A stretch of DNA of 35,047 nt from Candidatus Methanophagales archaeon (GCA_003336485.1 QENH01000181.1:1-35047); one strand, 5' to 3'; shown: positions 1 to 8,270, counted from the first letter of the stretch. Made by a program: numbers and translations. The notes: generated by a model from the sequence alone, not told the origin.

Positions 1-8
1 AGCATGTA

Positions 9-293
9 GTGAACATCAAAAACTATGACTCTGTCGAATTGCATGACAATGTCCTTGTTCTAAAAGGAAAATTTAACCTCGCGAGGAAAGTTAAAACTTC
101 AATTTCTCTTAGTGCAATATTTATCAAAAAATACTGGGCAGGGGTTATTATATCCTTATATTTACTCATAGGGGGAATCTGTGCTTTAGAAAATTTGTGG
201 ACCCTTGAATACTATGTAATTGGATTAGTAATCCCAATATCGTTGTTAGTGATACAGTGGGGAATCGGGAAAACTGTGGTGATAATTAAGTAA
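9..293 (+). CDS. Small two-helix membrane protein, unknown function
   Basis: The 94-residue product begins at a GTG close to the window edge. The real gene may start further left, although an in-frame ATG is not visible. Residues 1-35 are polar and read like a short beta-rich cytoplasmic segment. Two hydrophobic stretches follow, at about residues 43-60 and 66-85, with a short polar loop between them, and the chain ends a few residues after the second. I do not recognise the family. No clear ribosome binding site is visible. It is followed by about 300 bases without a gene. Hydrophobic spacing and sensible codon use make it plausible, but it could be the remnant of a longer gene cut at the edge. 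Confidence 0.45.
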   Translation: MNIKNYDSVELHDNVLVLKGKFNLARKVKTSISLSAIFIKKYWAGVIISLYLLIGGICALENLWTLEYYVIGLVIPISLLVIQWGIGKTVVIIK

Positions 294-602
294 TTTGTAA
301 TTCTTATCACTGAAAAATTACTTCAAAAGCATAGAAGGGAATAGGGAAAAGGAGAAAGTTTCGAAAGAGATAAGAGAAGTGGTTGAGAAAAGTATCACAA
401 ATGTATATTGAGTTTTAAACAGTCTTTAATTCGTTTCTGCTTTATTCCAATTCTCAGCCCTTATAAAGGCGTATGAAGTTTTAAAGTGAAATCGGCAGTC
501 CAACAATTCAAAATTAGATGAAAAAAAGAGATATATGCTCCAAATCAAAAAAGAAGGAAAATTTTGGCGTTAAAATCAATTGTGAGACCGCCTCAACCGA
601 CT
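294..602. other. AT-rich gene-free stretch with a possible gene remnant
   Basis: No complete gene is visible. On the plus strand at about 306-410, one frame reads as a charged helical tail (it contains KEKVSKEIREVVEKS) that ends at a TGA without a start codon. This looks like the last 30 or so residues of a lost gene. The rest is AT-rich and unassigned. It abuts the stop of the minus-strand glycosyltransferase. Confidence 0.3.
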
Positions 603-1316
603 TCAATAACTATTTTTAAGCTCTCGCCGCAATCTTATAACCTGAGTGCCCATCTCAATCACATCTCTCTTCAAATCAACTTTTGTATTACGACCCGACC
701 GCCACCTCACAGGGAACTCTTTTATTGCATAGCCTCGCCTTTGAGCCCGTACAAGCAGTTCGGTATCCCAGAACCAGTGATTATCCTTCACATCATCAAG
801 GATATCGAATAGCGGCCCTCTTCGGAACGCTTTAAATCCGCATTGATGATCTTTTATATCGGATTTCAATAAAAACCGTGTTAAGGCGTTAAAGGTTTTA
901 CTCGCAATTAATCGTGTAAATGACCGCTTCACATCGCTTTCTTTTAACATTCTCGAGCCCGTTGAAAATTCATACCCCTCTTCTTTTATTGCGTTTAATA
1001 GTTCTTCAAGATGTTTTAAGTCGGTTGCGAGGTCAACATCAACATATACGAGTATTTCGCCTTCCGATAACTCAAATGCACGATTTAACGCTTTACCTCG
1101 TCCTAAACGATCGTTACTATGCAAGTGCTTTATGTACGGGTACGCAATTGCAAGTGTTTCTGCTATTTTGTCCGTTCCATCGGTTGAGCCATCTTCTGCA
1201 ATGATGACCTCAAAAGCAGGAGTTATTTTTTGCAACGCATCAGCTACTTGCAGCACTGTCTCTTTTAGCCCTTCTGCTTCGTTGTATGCTGGGAGTACGA
1301 GTGATACTTGAGCCAT
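603..1316 (-). CDS. Family 2 glycosyltransferase, dolichyl-phosphate mannose synthase-like
   Basis: The 237-residue protein is a GT-A fold family 2 transferase. It opens with SLVLPAYNEAEGL, the nucleotide-sugar binding start. EDGSTDGT follows at about residue 40. DVDLATD near residue 92 is the metal-binding DxD-type motif, and QCGFKAFRR near residue 160 is typical of the DPM1/polyprenyl-phosphate glycosyltransferase branch. It ends without a C-terminal membrane segment, as in the short cytosolic DPM1 type. It probably moves a hexose from GDP- or UDP-sugar to dolichyl phosphate at the inner membrane face, feeding protein or surface-polysaccharide glycosylation. The substrate cannot be told from sequence. 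It is divergent from the AbrB gene, with about 65 bases of AT-rich promoter region between them; AGGGGAAG just upstream of the ATG may be the ribosome site. Confidence 0.88.
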   Translation of the reverse strand: MAQVSLVLPAYNEAEGLKETVLQVADALQKITPAFEVIIAEDGSTDGTDKIAETLAIAYPYIKHLHSNDRLGRGKALNRAFELSEGEILVYVDVDLATDLKHLEELLNAIKEEGYEFSTGSRMLKESDVKRSFTRLIASKTFNALTRFLLKSDIKDHQCGFKAFRRGPLFDILDDVKDNHWFWDTELLVRAQRRGYAIKEFPVRWRSGRNTKVDLKRDVIEMGTQVIRLRRELKNSY

Positions 1317-1380
1317 AATCTTCCCCTTTAAGTAATATCTTATGTTCTCAGAATCTAAGTTATATTAAGTGTGTATAAAG

Positions 1381-1584
1381 ATGCTGGTAAAAGTATCATC
1401 AAAAGGTTTGATAACGCTTCCGAAACAGATAAGAGAGCAATTTGGGATTGTTAAAGGTGATTATCTGACAGTATCAGCAGAGGGCGGCAAAATCGTTTTC
1501 CAGAAAGTGAAAAGGGAGATAGATTGGGAGAATTCCGATGATGTCTGGCAAGGATGTGGTGCGAAACTGCTTGCAGATGAATGA
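1381..1584 (+). CDS. AbrB/SpoVT (MazE-like) DNA-binding protein
   Basis: This is a 67-residue protein starting MLVKVSSKGLITLPKQIREQ, the classical swapped-hairpin AbrB/SpoVT DNA-binding domain (about residues 1-45). A short acidic tail with WENSDD follows. I chose the ATG at 1381 because the family starts directly at this motif; an upstream in-frame GTG at 1369 would add four residues. Such proteins are dimeric transcription regulators or antitoxins. No PIN or MazF-type toxin follows: the next gene is a GNAT on the opposite strand. It is therefore either an orphan antitoxin or a stand-alone regulator. The short region shared with the divergent glycosyltransferase could be its operator, but no palindrome is evident. 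Confidence 0.8.
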   Translation: MLVKVSSKGLITLPKQIREQFGIVKGDYLTVSAEGGKIVFQKVKREIDWENSDDVWQGCGAKLLADE

Positions 1585-1639
1585 AATATGACAAGGTGAG
1601 AGTGTCTCATACAGACTTCTCCACAACACGACAACTTAT

Positions 1640-2149
1640 TCAAACATCCACCTTCCGCTCATACGTCTGAACAAGCATGCCTTTACTCTGCTCCCAAGGT
1701 TCTCCTGTCTTGTAAAAATTGAACCGGCTCATAGCTCGCTCACAGGGTTCATTACCCGCCAAGATATTTACGTAATTCACTGCACTCTTATTCTCTTTGG
1801 CGAATTCATAAAACTGCTCATACATTGCAGAAGCGACACCTTGAGCGCTGTATTCCGGATGAACCGCCTGTTGCTCGCCAAAACACCCTATGCCCGTTAT
1901 AGACGCTTTATACACGCCCACTAATTTGTCTTCTATACGAACACCGAAGAAAATATAACCCACATCCATTTCGCTTTTTATTTCTGCCGCACTCATCTCG
2001 CGCTTCTCGCGCCATTCCTTCGGATACTCGTATGCCTTGGGCCATACTTCCTTGTAGAGCGTGGAGATGTCCTTAGCATCCTCCTCACTCAGCTTTATTG
2101 CCCTGCGTTTCTCGCCGGTATATTCCTCTCCTATGACACAGATGCTCAT
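1640..2149 (-). CDS. GNAT-family N-acetyltransferase
   Basis: The 169-residue protein has the GCN5-related acetyltransferase layout. There is an N-terminal helical region, and then a central strand reading YIFFGVRIEDKLVGVYKAS. Next comes HPEYSAQGVASAMYEQF at about residues 98-114, corresponding to motif A, the Q/RxxGxA loop that binds acetyl-CoA pyrophosphate. The terminal NILAGNEPCERAMSRFNFYKTGEPW is the usual motif B region, in which a residue moves next to the phenylalanine/tyrosine pair. The acceptor cannot be predicted. It faces the AbrB gene convergently and ends 55 bases from it. Its own start is followed upstream by a T-rich stretch separating it from the Tsr3 gene. Confidence 0.8.
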   Translation of the reverse strand: MSICVIGEEYTGEKRRAIKLSEEDAKDISTLYKEVWPKAYEYPKEWREKREMSAAEIKSEMDVGYIFFGVRIEDKLVGVYKASITGIGCFGEQQAVHPEYSAQGVASAMYEQFYEFAKENKSAVNYVNILAGNEPCERAMSRFNFYKTGEPWEQSKGMLVQTYERKVDV

Positions 2150-2206
2150 CTTCTTGGATTACAGATGTACCTATAACGTTAAATTTGTTTTCGTTTTTTT
2201 GTTTTT

Positions 2207-2722
2207 TTATTTCTCCATGAACAATCTCTGCAGCACAATCACTTCTCCACTATCCCTTGCCTCAGAATATGCAAGTAGCATTTCCTCGTTTAATCTCAGA
2301 AATTCGGGCCCCCACTTAAACAGCCCCAAAATATGTTGACATTGCTCTTGCTCACCGAGAATAAAAAGCGCAGCGGCAAACGCCTCTGCGGAGTTCAAGA
2401 AAAAGGGTTTGCCATAGTTTATAGGATTTGCAGCTATTAGATACGGAAAAGCACGCTTCTTCCGCTTTATCTGCCTCAGAGTATCCACAAAAACGTCTAG
2501 TTTAGACCACGAGCAATCGAAAACGGTTATGCTGCTTGCACTATCGGCAGGCGAGAGCGCCTTCTTTGCAATAGGCACCAGCAGGATGGTATTATACGGT
2601 ATTTTCTGCATCGTTTTGACTGATTTTATCAAGCCCGCATGTGCTAATCTCTTCGCTGTGCACTTCTTCGGGTCGCACTGCCCTGCCTCGTATGCGTACA
2701 GTTGCATCATGTAACATAACAA
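2207..2722 (-). CDS. tsr3: Tsr3 homologue, rRNA aminocarboxypropyltransferase
   Basis: This is the archaeal member of the DUF367/Tsr3 family. In eukaryotes Tsr3 transfers the aminocarboxypropyl group of S-adenosylmethionine to a hypermodified pseudouridine in helix 31 of small-subunit rRNA. Diagnostic stretches are QCDPKKCTAKRL near the N-terminus, LSPAD followed by FDCSWSK in the middle, and PYLIAANPINYGKPFFLNSAEA. The AAAL helix and the terminal FKWGPEFLRLNEEMLLAY complete the family pattern. Its 171 residues match the usual archaeal length. Three in-frame ATGs (2722, 2710, 2707) lie within 16 bases and none has a clear Shine-Dalgarno site, so the start is uncertain and translation could be leaderless. 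The upstream sequence is AT-rich. Confidence 0.88.
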   Translation of the reverse strand: MLCYMMQLYAYEAGQCDPKKCTAKRLAHAGLIKSVKTMQKIPYNTILLVPIAKKALSPADSASSITVFDCSWSKLDVFVDTLRQIKRKKRAFPYLIAANPINYGKPFFLNSAEAFAAALFILGEQEQCQHILGLFKWGPEFLRLNEEMLLAYSEARDSGEVIVLQRLFMEK

Positions 2723-2825
2723 ATGTATTTAATTGTCCTTTAAGGTATCTTTTGTTTGAAGATATTGAAGTGCACCTAGCTTCGCCAGTTACATTGGAAT
2801 AGTGGATAGATTAGGAGTTCATCGA

Positions 2826-4217
2826 TCATTGCTTATGAGTCTGTTTACCATCTATTTGGCGGAGCCATTTCTTTATTACCGTTCTTCTAGGACCTGCAGT
2901 CGCCAGTTTCAGGGCGTTCTTTAAATGTGGTTCTGCCTCTAAATCTTGTTCAAGTTCCATGAGGGCTACGCCTAAAGCATATTCAGCATTGGGATGTTGA
3001 TGGTCATGATCGGAGATCGTTCTAAAGTAGGCGAGAGCTTCCGTCTCGTGCTCTCGTATCAGTTTTCTGGCTGCTTGTAGATGTGGATAGTCTAATGCTA
3101 GACGAAGTGCTTGATCAATGCGGTGTGTTTTTCGATAGGTGGCTATTGCAGCCTGGATGGGCAGCTCAGGGTGGTATTTTTGTGCTAAATACCACTTAAG
3201 AATATCATCGGCTAATATCCCAGAGAGGTCCTTAGTAAATAGCGAGTTGTAGGTAAAAACTTTAGGTAGGGTGCCTTCTCCTCGCATGGTATCCACCAAT
3301 GCCTTGGCTTCTTCATAATCAGAGGCTTTTTTGATAAGCGTGTTGTAGGTGAAAATATCAGGCATTAAACCCGCGACTTGGATGCTACTCAAAATTTTAC
3401 GCGCGCTTGAATAATCGGGGATACTCGCCATTAGACGATTCCAATTTTGCAAGATTTTTTGGCGTTCTATTTCATCGATACCAGGCTTGCTAGCTTTGTG
3501 CTCCAGACGTTCCGAAGCCTTTAAACCTAATTCTTTGGCTGCTTCTATTTTTCCGGTTGTTTTTAGATTGGTGACAAAATATTCGGGTACTTCTGAATCT
3601 TCAGCCGCATCGGGTCTTAATTTGCCCAAAGTAAATAGACTAAAGTCCTCTTCCCACTTATCGGGCTTAGTGTGGTCTTGTTCAGTTACGCGCTTAGTAT
3701 GAAAGTCACGAAGAGCGATTTCACGGACAGTTTCGTTGATAACGATCTTGTTGCTGTTACACCATCCAGATGCTCGTGTTGCCCTTCGAGCGCTGTCACC
3801 CACCCAATCTTTGTTTCCGTCTAGCAGTTCAACACTTACGTCATACCCGGAACAGATGGCGAGACGGAGTGAAGGTATTCTCGCTATGGCAATTCCAGAT
3901 TTCTCGTGCATTTCTTTCTGAAACCTATCAGCCATGGTGGTTGCAAGGTAGCATAGGGCTTTAACTTTTTCCTCCTTGTTCATCACCAGCCAGCCATCAC
4001 CAGTGAACTTCATTAAAGAATCAGCCAACCAGAACTTTTTGAGATGAGGCCTGATTTGTTCGACTAAGCTTATATTGAAGCGTTTCAGTTGTTGAGAAGT
4101 GAGTTCTAATCCGGCTGCTGTCGAACCAATCAGATCTATACAAAGGCAGAAGACAAAACCTTCCGAGTTCTTCTCTACCAAATACTCCTCCCGGTTGTGG
4201 TGTTCCACCTGAAACAT
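2826..4217 (-). CDS. Class III nucleotide cyclase-like protein with PPR-like and TPR-like repeats
   Basis: This is a 463-residue, multi-part protein. Residues about 20-215 resemble a class III adenylate/guanylate cyclase homology domain. CIDLIGST supplies a metal-binding Asp (residue 28), FTGDGWLV supplies the second (Asp74) in the GDG turn, and VGDSARRATRAS near 139-150 matches the region usually reading GDxVNxAAR. Residues about 262-335 hold one near-canonical 34-35 residue pentatricopeptide-like unit (FTYNTLIKKASDYEEA) and the start of a second (VFTYNSLF). The last 120 residues are TPR-like helices (NAEYALGVALMELEQD). No membrane segment or signal peptide is seen. The role may be cyclic-nucleotide signalling with a protein- or RNA-binding tail. 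PPR-like repeats are rare in archaea, so transfer from bacteria is likely. It is monocistronic in appearance, bounded upstream by a terminator. Confidence 0.72.
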   Translation of the reverse strand: MFQVEHHNREEYLVEKNSEGFVFCLCIDLIGSTAAGLELTSQQLKRFNISLVEQIRPHLKKFWLADSLMKFTGDGWLVMNKEEKVKALCYLATTMADRFQKEMHEKSGIAIARIPSLRLAICSGYDVSVELLDGNKDWVGDSARRATRASGWCNSNKIVINETVREIALRDFHTKRVTEQDHTKPDKWEEDFSLFTLGKLRPDAAEDSEVPEYFVTNLKTTGKIEAAKELGLKASERLEHKASKPGIDEIERQKILQNWNRLMASIPDYSSARKILSSIQVAGLMPDIFTYNTLIKKASDYEEAKALVDTMRGEGTLPKVFTYNSLFTKDLSGILADDILKWYLAQKYHPELPIQAAIATYRKTHRIDQALRLALDYPHLQAARKLIREHETEALAYFRTISDHDHQHPNAEYALGVALMELEQDLEAEPHLKNALKLATAGPRRTVIKKWLRQIDGKQTHKQ

Positions 4218-4282
4218 TGTCCCTTCATTATTTATACAATTGGGTGCAACTAGTATAAGATTCTTAAGTATATATGAGAAAA

Positions 4283-4310
4283 AAAAGTCCCCCCTTGAGA
4301 GGGGGACTTT
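4283..4310 (-). terminator. Intrinsic-type terminator after the P-loop gene
   Basis: Read on the minus strand, AGTCCCCC and GGGGGACT form an 8-base-pair GC-rich stem around a short loop, followed directly by a run of eight T before CTCATAT. It lies about 75 bases beyond the stop of the P-loop gene and just upstream of the cyclase gene, so it would insulate the two. Next to it (4311-4324) is a second C-run/G-run element (CCCCTTTGGAAGGG) that may add to the structure. Confidence 0.7.
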
Positions 4311-4384
4311 CCCCTTTGGAAGGGTGATTTTTTTTGTAATACATATATATGTTAGTGACGAGGTTATAAAAAGGTTTTCGATTT

Positions 4385-5293
4385 TTAGCTTATAGATTTA
4401 GATTCCAATAACAGCGGTATTTTTTCCTTTAACGCTTGCAATAGCTCACCTGACGTGAACGGTGGCACATTAACCACTTTTAAGGGCTTTAATAACTCTA
4501 CAATTCTGGCAGTTCTGATCTCTTCCTGCGAATATGTTTGTGTTACGAGTTGAACCGCAGCCAGGTACTTCTTAGGTTCGTATACCCGCATCTGCCCGGG
4601 CTTGACACCGATAACAATATCTAAATCATTTAGACCGTTCCAGGGCAAAGCTATATCGCTATAACTCTCTATGACCACATATTCATGCTGCGCCAGCATC
4701 CTCATATACGCTAACTCAACTGCGTGGCTGTAATATTTCTCGGTTATCGTATTTAACGTTTTTAAATCACGGACCTGGTAAATGGTGGACGCATTAGCAC
4801 GTATATTTCTAAAATCGGCATTGTTATAATCCGCCGACAGGGCTTCGTTCTCAACCACCAGATTCTTCACTCCGTCATTATACCAAAGCGTGACGCGATC
4901 GAGTATGAAATAGGGGATTTGTGAGATCTGATTGATGCGAGATGGCTCTGCCCATAACCTGTGGATGGGGTTGATAAATTCTTCTATCTGTGTCGTTGAT
5001 ACCGAACTGTAAGCGGAAGCGGAACTTAAACGTTTCGCATCCTTCCCATAGAGCCGCCCCTGGGTCAAAGCTTCATGCACCACGTCATAGTCATACCACA
5101 CGCTGTTGCCAGCTCTTGGCTTGAAGCCACTGGCATTAATCCCCTCTTCTCTTAAGTAAGCCAGTAACGCCAGTGCAAAACTAGTCTTCCCGGCATCCTT
5201 CTCTTTCAACCCTACAATCAAAGCCTTGTAGTTATCGTAATACGTACCGATAATTTCTCGCTCATTGTCTCTTTGTTCATTTGCTTCTTCCAT
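4385..5293 (-). CDS. P-loop ATPase of the dethiobiotin-synthetase/MobB-like type, unknown role
   Basis: The 302-residue protein carries GLKEKDAGKTSFALALLAYL at about residues 28-47. This is a P-loop variant with the GKTS core, followed by REEGINASGFKPRAG. The phrase FKP after the first helix is how BioD and related single-domain P-loop enzymes continue. A strand reading HEYVVIESYSDIALP at about 205-220 could serve as Walker B or switch region. The C-terminus (from LKPLKVVNVPPFTSGELLQAL) is helical. There are no membrane segments. It lies directly downstream of the GT4 glycosyltransferase on the same strand (54-base gap), so the two may share a transcript, and it ends at a strong terminator. 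I do not recognise a named function; a biotin role is not supported because no bio genes are nearby. Confidence 0.7.
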   Translation of the reverse strand: MEEANEQRDNEREIIGTYYDNYKALIVGLKEKDAGKTSFALALLAYLREEGINASGFKPRAGNSVWYDYDVVHEALTQGRLYGKDAKRLSSASAYSSVSTTQIEEFINPIHRLWAEPSRINQISQIPYFILDRVTLWYNDGVKNLVVENEALSADYNNADFRNIRANASTIYQVRDLKTLNTITEKYYSHAVELAYMRMLAQHEYVVIESYSDIALPWNGLNDLDIVIGVKPGQMRVYEPKKYLAAVQLVTQTYSQEEIRTARIVELLKPLKVVNVPPFTSGELLQALKEKIPLLLESKSIS

Positions 5294-5347
5294 CGTTATA
5301 GCAGTTTATATTTGACGATGAATATACGATGGTGTGAACCTTTCCAA

Positions 5348-6475
5348 TTAAGAAATTACCTCTTCATACATGGATTCTGTTAACTTAAATATCCGCTTCC
5401 AATCATACATACTTGCATTCTCTATACAACTCCCCGCCATATCCGCACCTTCATCCAGCCCCCGAAGTATATTATTCGCAGCGTCCGTCTCTGAAAGTTC
5501 ACATATAAAACCAGTCCTATCGCGTTCTATAAAATCGCATACCGCGTTCATTTTATGGTTTACTGTGACAACCGGCAACCCACACGCGTTAGCTTCCAGC
5601 GCCGCGATTCCAAAACCCTCTCTGGTCGAAGGCAGCATAAGCACCTTCGATGACTTCATATGTGAAATCACATCGTTATAGTCACCTAAAAACCCAGTAA
5701 ACTCGACATTCGATTCTAATCCCAAATCATAAGCCAACTTCTCTAACTTAGTCTTCTCCGGACCTTCGCCGATGATCTTACATTTCACCTCTGGCATCTC
5801 TTTCTTAACCAACTTTACCGCTTTAATCAGCACATCCACATTCTTCTCCTTGATCAACCTTCCGGCGAATATGACGTCAGATTCTTCGTCTGATGCTTTC
5901 ATCTGTTCTATCATTTCAAAATCTATCCCATTTGGGATTATTTCGATATTGTTCCGCACTCCGATCCGTTTCAAATCATTCTTCGTTCTTTCTGAAACGG
6001 CAATCATATTATCAGTTAAATGCGTAGTCGTTTTCTCTATCACTTTACCAAATACGCCTTTTTTACCCAGATATTCATACCAGTAATCCGCCCATACCTC
6101 ACACCAGGTAATTAATAAAGGAATTCTCCGCAATGCAGAACATACCTTTGCAGAGAAACAAGGGAAATAGGAAAAACCTTGACAATCTATGATGTCATAA
6201 TCTTCTTTTAGTAACGGCATGAGGAGTTTACTTGCAAAATATATTGCAGGGTTTATTGATCTTCTTCCATCGACATACAACTCTTTTGGTTCGCAAACGC
6301 CATGCAGGTAAACACCTTCTTTTATTACAACATCATCTCCATCCCAGTATTTCATACCAAACAGATGCACTTCATGCCCATTTTTAGCTATTCGCTTTGA
6401 GATCTCCCAGATCCTCTTCTCTGTTCCGCCTATCACATAGGGATAGATTACGTCATATACGCATGCGATTTTCAT
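5348..6475 (-). CDS. Family 4 glycosyltransferase (GT-B fold)
   Basis: This 375-residue GT-B glycosyltransferase has the GT4 order. The N-terminal Rossmann half opens with YPYVIGGTEKRIWEISKRI, containing the glycine-rich acceptor loop. A hinge follows near IAVSERTKNDLKRIGV with IPNGIDF. The donor-binding half has VIFAGRLIKEKNVDVLIKA and IIGEGPEKTKLE. The catalytic E-x7-E region is STREGFGIAALEANACGLPVV. It probably uses a nucleotide-activated sugar to extend a surface polysaccharide or glycolipid at the cytoplasmic face. Its start is one base after the stop of a small basic ORF on the same strand, and the P-loop gene follows. It forms a loose glycan set with the GT2 gene at the left of the window, though the two are not adjacent. 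Confidence 0.9.
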   Translation of the reverse strand: MKIACVYDVIYPYVIGGTEKRIWEISKRIAKNGHEVHLFGMKYWDGDDVVIKEGVYLHGVCEPKELYVDGRRSINPAIYFASKLLMPLLKEDYDIIDCQGFSYFPCFSAKVCSALRRIPLLITWCEVWADYWYEYLGKKGVFGKVIEKTTTHLTDNMIAVSERTKNDLKRIGVRNNIEIIPNGIDFEMIEQMKASDEESDVIFAGRLIKEKNVDVLIKAVKLVKKEMPEVKCKIIGEGPEKTKLEKLAYDLGLESNVEFTGFLGDYNDVISHMKSSKVLMLPSTREGFGIAALEANACGLPVVTVNHKMNAVCDFIERDRTGFICELSETDAANNILRGLDEGADMAGSCIENASMYDWKRIFKLTESMYEEVIS

Positions 6476-6476
6476 T

Positions 6477-6656
6477 TTATCTTTGTTCTTTTCTTCTTCG
6501 CTTTTTTATACCCTTTAACCTTATCCCCTTTTGCGCAGACATTTTCTTTTCCGCCATCTTTAACGTGAATTTTGACTGTTCTTTACCGCCCTTTAGTCGA
6601 TTTAGTGCATCGTCCAAAGATCGTTTTCCATTTCGCAACTCGCCTCCGAGCCACAT
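6477..6656 (-). CDS. Small highly basic protein, 59 residues, tentative
   Basis: A 59-codon ORF ends one base before the ATG of the GT4 gene, so translational coupling is possible. The product is lysine/arginine-rich, with LRNGKRSLDDALNRLKGGK near the start, a middle containing AEKKMSAQKG, and a tail ending KKRRRKEQR. This is the composition of a nucleic-acid-binding protein. Upstream in the same frame there is another coding-like run (VIVKAHKLKLPNALEA) that starts at an ATG and is cut by a TAA immediately before the chosen ATG. The gene may therefore be a longer one (about 80 residues) with a premature stop. I know no archaeal family for it. A partial likeness to bacterial ribosomal protein bS21 is weak. 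Confidence 0.35.
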   Translation of the reverse strand: MWLGGELRNGKRSLDDALNRLKGGKEQSKFTLKMAEKKMSAQKGIRLKGIKKRRRKEQR

Positions 6657-6763
6657 TTACGCTTCTAAGGCATTGGGCAGTTTGAGTTTGTGTGCTTTAA
6701 CTATTACGCAGCCCACCATAAAAAGCTATACGTTCTGGATCCGAAGCTATTATCGCTCCCGGT

Positions 6764-6987
6764 ATGATGATTGCCATAATAGTTGTCCATATGAAAAGGC
6801 TCATATATAAAGCTTTTGGTATTTTCAGCAAAATACAAAATGCAATCAGGAAGGCATCATATCAAGAAGCCATTCATGAAGTGGAGAAAAAGGGCGATAT
6901 TGTCGCTGATAAAGGCACTGGTAGCGGTATCCTAGCCTTTTTGCCATCCCAACCGGAGCGAGAAGGGTGTATCGAATAGGAGAATGA
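6764..6987 (+). pseudogene. Remnant of a class I SAM-dependent methyltransferase
   Basis: In the reading frame from about 6790 the product includes KASYQEAIHEVEKKGDIVAD followed by KGTGSGILAF. This is the helix plus motif I glycine-rich loop (normally DxGTGSGIL) of PRMT/PrmA-like Rossmann methyltransferases. Right after it the frame is lost. Shifting by one base at the T-run near 6942 gives TGARRVYRIGE, matching the expected strand (AGAxxVYAIE) that carries the SAM-ribose-binding acid. The rest of the enzyme, about 200 residues, is absent, and the helicase promoter region follows. An Asp-x-Gly motif changed to DKG also points to decay. No function is expected. Confidence 0.6.
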
Positions 6988-7089
6988 ATAAAAAGAAGGA
7001 ATGTTTAAACCTTTATATACTCATAATTAGTAGATATAGTATAGAGAGGTAAATAAGAGAAAACAGTAGACTTTTTTCTTGAATATGAA

Positions 7090-8268
7090 ATGAAGGATTT
7101 TAAGGAATTAGGTGTTATTGAGCCTATTTTGAAATCAATAGAAGGAGAAGGGTTTGAAAGACCAACAGAGATACAGGAAAAATCGATTTCGTTAATTCTT
7201 TCAGGTAAGGACGTTATAGCGGAGGCGGCAACAGGTTCTGGAAAGACACTTGCATTTGCTGCCAACATTATACAAAAGACAGAAAAAGGAACCGGGATTC
7301 GGGCACTTGTACTAACGCCAACACGAGAATTGGCACAGCAAGTTGCAGCAGCGTTAAGCGTATTTTCAAAATACAAACCGTTACGGATTGTTGCAGTTTT
7401 TGGTGGTGTATCTATCAATCCACAAATTACGCAGTTACGGAGAGCGGATGTAGTAGTAGGAACGCCAGGCAGAATATTAGATCATATTGGGCGGCGGACA
7501 CTTAACTTAAGTAAGGTAAACATACTAGTCTTAGATGAAGCGGACCGAATGCTGGATATGGGCTTTATCCCTGATGTCAAGAGGATAGTAGGGGAATGTC
7601 CGCGAAACAGGCAGACGCTCTTGTTTTCCGCTACTATCTCACGAGAGATAACCGTTCTTGCACGGAAATACCAGAAAGATCCTATTAACGTATCGGCAGA
7701 AGCGTATGTGGATCCGGGTAAATTAACGCAGTTATACTATGATGTACCAGACAACTTGAAATTTTCTTTGTTGGTCCATTTATTGAAGCACGAAGAATCA
7801 GAGCTTGTAATGGTGTTCTGTAACACACGTACAAATACTGATTTTGTTGCAAGCAATCTCAAAGCGCTAGGTATAGGTGCTATGGCTATTCATGGCGGAC
7901 TTACACAGGATAGAAGAGACCGGATAATGAAGCAATTTCACTCGCATGACGTTCGTGTTCTTGTATGTACCGATGTCGCAGCACGAGGACTAGATATCCC
8001 TCATGTTTCGCACATCTACAATTATGATATCCCTATGTACGGCAAGGATTACATCCATAGGATAGGGCGAACCGCACGAGCTGGTAAAGATGGAGTAGCT
8101 ATTAATATCCTTGCAAGCAGAGATTATGATAGCTTTAGGCGCGTAATGAAAAGCAATGAGGTAACCATAACAGAAGAGAAACTGCCGGATGTAAAGAAAG
8201 TACGAATCAGCAGGAAAAACTTCCCTAAAAGATCATTTAGACCGGGACGCAGACCCCATAGTAGCTAA
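7090..8268 (+). CDS. DEAD-box ATP-dependent RNA helicase
   Basis: The 392-residue protein is a complete two-domain superfamily 2 helicase. Visible motifs, in order, are the Q motif around FERPTEIQEKSI, motif I AATGSGKT, Ia PTRELAQQ, the GG pair, TPGR, motif II DEAD (LVLDEADRML), motif III SAT, motif IV VMVFCNTR, motif V DVAARGLD and motif VI HRIGRTAR. A short basic tail (RKNFPKRSFRPGRRPH) follows and probably contacts RNA. It unwinds short RNA duplexes with ATP in ribosome assembly, mRNA turnover or cold adaptation. It seems to be a single-gene unit: a 100-base AT-rich upstream region holds no clear Shine-Dalgarno site, and a hairpin with a T-run follows the stop at once. The ATG at 7090 fits the family start. 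Confidence 0.96.
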   Translation: MKDFKELGVIEPILKSIEGEGFERPTEIQEKSISLILSGKDVIAEAATGSGKTLAFAANIIQKTEKGTGIRALVLTPTRELAQQVAAALSVFSKYKPLRIVAVFGGVSINPQITQLRRADVVVGTPGRILDHIGRRTLNLSKVNILVLDEADRMLDMGFIPDVKRIVGECPRNRQTLLFSATISREITVLARKYQKDPINVSAEAYVDPGKLTQLYYDVPDNLKFSLLVHLLKHEESELVMVFCNTRTNTDFVASNLKALGIGAMAIHGGLTQDRRDRIMKQFHSHDVRVLVCTDVAARGLDIPHVSHIYNYDIPMYGKDYIHRIGRTARAGKDGVAINILASRDYDSFRRVMKSNEVTITEEKLPDVKKVRISRKNFPKRSFRPGRRPHSS

Positions 8269-8270
8269 AC

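Noticed and set aside
564-812. Plus-strand ORF opposite the GT2 gene
   Set aside because: Antisense to a well-conserved glycosyltransferase, with unnatural composition. The same applies to the many ORFs opposite the polymerase, carB and glycosyltransferase genes.
4385-5293. Dethiobiotin synthetase (bioD)
   Set aside because: The P-loop resembles BioD, but the rest of the protein does not clearly match and no biotin genes are adjacent.
6477-6656. Likeness of the small basic ORF to bacterial ribosomal protein bS21
   Set aside because: The match is limited to an SLDDALNRLK-like segment and general basic composition. bS21 is not expected in archaea, and the coding-like upstream extension does not fit.
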